A stretch of 7,545 nt of DNA from Aquificota bacterium (GTDB lineage: Bacteria; Aquificota; Aquificia; Aquificales; Aquificaceae), in assembly GCA_024280065.1 (NCBI GenBank), contig JAJRQX010000018.1:1-7545 (forward strand), given 5' to 3'. Positions 6,008-7,545 of this stretch are shown one piece after another; position 1 is the stretch's first letter; each line of letters opens with the position of its first letter. A program made the translations under genes and the position numbers. The notes below the pieces were generated by a model that did not search any database, was not told where the DNA came from, and saw only the letters and a list, made by a program, of their open reading frames with translations.

Positions 6008-6929
6008 GATCCTGGAGAGAGTGAAGAACATAAGGGTCCTCGTCGTTGGGGACCTCATCCTGGACAGATACCTCTACGGGAACGTGGAGAGGATATCCCC
6101 CGAGGCTCCCGTCCCTGTGGTTGAGGTGGAGAGAGAGGAGGTGAGGCTCGGAGGTGCTGGGAACGTGGCTAACAACCTGGCCTCTTTGGGTGCCAGCGTC
6201 TACATCACGGGTGTGGTGGGTGACGACAGGGGCGGAGACCAGATACTGTCCATGCTCAAAGAGAGGGGGATAAAGCCTTTACTTGCCGTGGACACAAGAC
6301 CGACGACCGAGAAGACGAGGGTCGTCTCAAGGTCACAGCAACTACTCAGGATAGACAGGGAAGAGAGGAGGAGGGTGGAGGGCAGAACCCTGAAGAAGAT
6401 CAGGGAGGTGATAATGGACACGGACTGTGACGGGATCGTGGTCTCGGACTACGCCAAAGGGGTGATAACGGAGGAGACCATCGGGGCTGTAAAGAGTAAG
6501 GGGGTCTTCTTCGCGATTGACCCGAGACCAGTGAACAGGGACCTCTATAAAGGTGCGGATCTGATGACTCCCAACGAGAAGGAGCTCAGGGCCATGACGG
6601 ACCCGCTCAGCGATGAGAACGTTGAGGTCCTCGGAAAGAGACTTAAGGAAGCTCTCGGTGTCAAAGTCCTCGTCGTCACCCAGGGACCGAAGGGTATGAC
6701 CCTCTTCAAAGACAGAATAACCCACTTTCCTGCAAGGGCAAGGGAGGTCTATGACGTGACCGGAGCCGGAGACACGGTGGTCGCCTCTCTGGTCGCCTTC
6801 CATCTGGCGGGAGCCTCCTGGGAGGAGGCCTGCGAGCTCGCAAACGTCTGTGCGGGTATAGTTGTTGGTGAGTTCGGAACCGCTACTGTGAGACCTGAGG
6901 AGGTCCTGAGGGAGCTTGAAAAGGGGTAA
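5985..6929 (+). CDS. hldA: D-glycero-beta-D-manno-heptose-7-phosphate kinase (HldE kinase domain only)
   Basis: This PfkB/ribokinase-fold enzyme phosphorylates C1 of heptose 7-phosphate in ADP-heptose synthesis for the LPS inner core. The sequence tracks the first domain of E. coli Hld[29 protein letters not shown] at about 21-48, then [38 protein letters not shown] and LMTPNEKEL. The PfkB C-terminal signature YDVTGAGDT (256-264) includes the catalytic Asp263, and a GEFGTATV stretch closes the domain. It stops at 314 residues, with no nucleotidyltransferase domain, so it is a stand-alone HldA/RfaE1-type kinase and the partner HldC/RfaE2 must be encoded elsewhere. The start is uncertain: the ATG at 5985 abuts GGAGG directly, while a GTG at 5994 has the same GGAGG at an ideal 9 nt and would give 311 residues. 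It overlaps lysC by 23 nt (14 nt if GTG). Confidence 0.93.
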   Translation: MRRVRAVEILERVKNIRVLVVGDLILDRYLYGNVERISPEAPVPVVEVEREEVRLGGAGNVANNLASLGASVYITGVVGDDRGGDQILSMLKERGIKPLLAVDTRPTTEKTRVVSRSQQLLRIDREERRRVEGRTLKKIREVIMDTDCDGIVVSDYAKGVITEETIGAVKSKGVFFAIDPRPVNRDLYKGADLMTPNEKELRAMTDPLSDENVEVLGKRLKEALGVKVLVVTQGPKGMTLFKDRITHFPARAREVYDVTGAGDTVVASLVAFHLAGASWEEACELANVCAGIVVGEFGTATVRPEEVLRELEKG

Positions 6930-7245
6930 GGTTTACGAGGACATAGCGGAGGAGTTCCTGAGGAGCTTAGGATACAGGATCCTTTGGAGGAACTTCAGGT
7001 GCAGGTTCGGGGAGATAGACATAGTCGCCCTTGACGGGGACACGCTGGTCTTCGTTGAGGTCAAGGGCGGAAAGGGTGATGAATTCGGCCATCCTGCCGA
7101 GAGGTTCACGGTAAGGAAGCTAAGGCGAATCCTCGGCTGTGCTAACGAGTTCTTAAAGAAGAAGGGAGGGAGGCCCTTCAGGGTAGACCTTATCGTGGTC
7201 CTTGAGGGGAGGATAGATCACATAAAGAACGTAGGCTTCTTTTAG
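6916..7245 (+). CDS. yraN: YraN/UPF0102 family endonuclease-fold protein (TTG start)
   Basis: YraN proteins are small and widespread, with a restriction-endonuclease-like PD-(D/E)XK fold; a DNA-processing role is suspected but the precise function is not settled. The 109 residues follow the family pattern closely: [20 protein letters not shown], then WRNFRCRFGEIDIVALDGDTLVFVEVKG. The presumed metal and catalytic residues Glu33, Asp35, Glu48 and Lys50 are all present, and a KL..IL..A..FL helix and the FRVDLIVV strand follow. The start is TTG: an in-frame TGA lies three codons upstream and no other ATG/GTG/TTG precedes the conserved region. AGGAGGT at 6898-6904 lies 11 nt upstream. It overlaps the end of hldA by 14 nt, so translation is probably coupled. 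The family call is secure, the biological role is not. Confidence 0.93.
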   Translation: MKRGKVYEDIAEEFLRSLGYRILWRNFRCRFGEIDIVALDGDTLVFVEVKGGKGDEFGHPAERFTVRKLRRILGCANEFLKKKGGRPFRVDLIVVLEGRIDHIKNVGFF

Positions 7246-7253
7246 ATTATCTA
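7243..7253. repeat. Small palindrome spanning both convergent stop codons
   Basis: TAGATTATCTA is a 5+1+5 palindrome formed by the yraN TAG stop (7243-7245), the 5-bp spacer ATTAT (7246-7250) and the complement of the khpA TAG stop (7251-7253). It is too short and A/T-rich to be a hairpin terminator. No terminator is visible between the convergent genes. Confidence 0.4.
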
Positions 7254-7490
7254 TTCTAGGATCTCAAGGACCACCCTCTTCCCCGCCTTCCTGCCCATGG
7301 CGGAGAGGAGCGTCCTGAGGGCCCTGGCTATCCTCCCCTGCTTCCCTATCACCTTACCGAGCTCGGAGGGGTCAACCCTCAGCTCGATAACTATGGTCTT
7401 CTCGCCCTCAATTTCTGTGACCTGAACCTTGTCCGTGTTGTCCACAAGTGCCTTAGCCGTAGTCTCAACGATCTCCTTCATGGCGCTCAT
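7251..7490 (-). CDS. khpA: KH-domain RNA-binding protein KhpA (YlqC/UPF0109 family)
   Basis: KhpA is a small single-KH-domain RNA-binding protein; in Gram-positive bacteria it pairs with KhpB/Jag and affects cell division and envelope genes. The 79-residue product is typical in length. It contains the type II KH core: [16 protein letters not shown] strands, then [24 protein letters not shown] with the GxxG loop GKQG at 49-52. A terminal KRVVLEILE strand closes it, as in the family. The ATG has a very strong AGGAGG 7 nt upstream. It overlaps the upstream gene's stop by one base (TGATG), so it is coupled to that gene, which fits the common rpsP-khpA order. A second ATG at codon 4 is a less likely start. 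It converges on yraN with only 5 bp between stops. The call is secure. Confidence 0.94.
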   Translation of the reverse strand: MSAMKEIVETTAKALVDNTDKVQVTEIEGEKTIVIELRVDPSELGKVIGKQGRIARALRTLLSAMGRKAGKRVVLEILE

Positions 7491-7545
7491 CAGCTCACCT
7501 CCTTGGTGGTTTTCTTCTTCAGGATCCAGTAATCGCCCGTCCTTC
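7490..7545 (-). CDS. rpsP: C-terminal end of upstream gene, probably ribosomal protein S16 (partial)
   Basis: Only the last 17 codons and a TGA stop (7492-7490) are in the window, ending in the basic tail [17 protein letters not shown]. The piece is too short to identify by itself. It is called S16 because khpA follows rpsP directly in many bacteria, because a short basic tail fits S16, and because the stop overlaps the khpA ATG by one base. The khpA Shine-Dalgarno lies inside these codons. Any other gene ending in a lysine-rich tail remains possible. Confidence 0.4.
   Translation of the reverse strand, partial: RTGDYWILKKKTTKEVS

Noticed and set aside
6813..6842. Adjacent inverted repeats in hldA (GCCTCC/GGAGGC, then the palindrome TGCGAGCTCGCA)
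   Set aside because: Short stems in GC-rich conserved coding sequence (the [12 protein letters not shown] region), far from any gene boundary; chance is the simplest explanation.
1..7545. Mobile element, CRISPR, defence system or tRNA
   Set aside because: No transposase, integrase, direct-repeat array, tRNA-like fold or known defence protein was seen; nearly every base belongs to a recognised housekeeping or flagellar gene.

Overview
The window reads as a compact chromosomal segment from a thermophilic, flagellated, Gram-negative bacterium, most likely of the phylum Aquificota (Aquificaceae-like). This assignment is an inference. The proteins are rich in Lys, Arg and Glu, Arg is mostly AGG/AGA, Ile is often ATA, the coding strands are purine-rich and genes are packed with overlaps. 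A heptose kinase implies an LPS outer membrane. No mobile element, CRISPR array, tRNA or rRNA is visible.

Region 1 (1-4704, minus strand) is a flagellar operon. Read in transcription order it is a FliK-like hook-length protein (4704-3322), a secreted TPR protein of unknown role (3389-1578), flgB (1574-1200), flgC (1203-790), fliE (799-506) and the first 168 codons of fliF (504-1, running off the window). Junctions are a 68-nt overlap, a 3-nt gap, a 4-nt overlap, a 10-nt overlap and a 1-nt gap, so all six are probably co-transcribed. FlgB/FlgC (proximal rod), FliE (rod to MS-ring adaptor) and FliF (MS ring) form the core of the basal body. FliK sets hook length. The TPR protein is the least explained member and may be a periplasmic flagellar accessory or scaffold protein.

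Region 2 (4705-4756) is a 52-bp divergent control region. Towards the right it holds a perfect extended -10 box ending 10 nt before the lysC ATG. Towards the left it holds a candidate sigma-28 (FliA-type) promoter for the flagellar operon. The two overlap, and neither first gene has a Shine-Dalgarno sequence, so both messages may be leaderless or nearly so.

Region 3 (4757-7245, plus strand) is a tightly overlapping trio: lysC (aspartokinase with a well-formed internal start that could make a separate regulatory subunit), a kinase-only heptose-7-phosphate kinase (hldA/rfaE1 type), and a YraN/UPF0102 nuclease-fold protein starting with TTG. The three have unrelated functions, so the grouping looks like an opportunistic operon of the kind known from Aquifex.

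Region 4 (7251-7545, minus strand) holds khpA, a small KH-domain RNA-binding protein, preceded by the last codons of an upstream gene that is probably rpsP (ribosomal protein S16). It converges on yraN with only 5 bp between the two stop codons and no terminator between them.

The most interesting points are the secreted TPR protein inside the basal-body operon, the overlapping divergent leaderless promoters, a perfect 10-bp hairpin at the fliE/fliF junction, and the internal lysC start.
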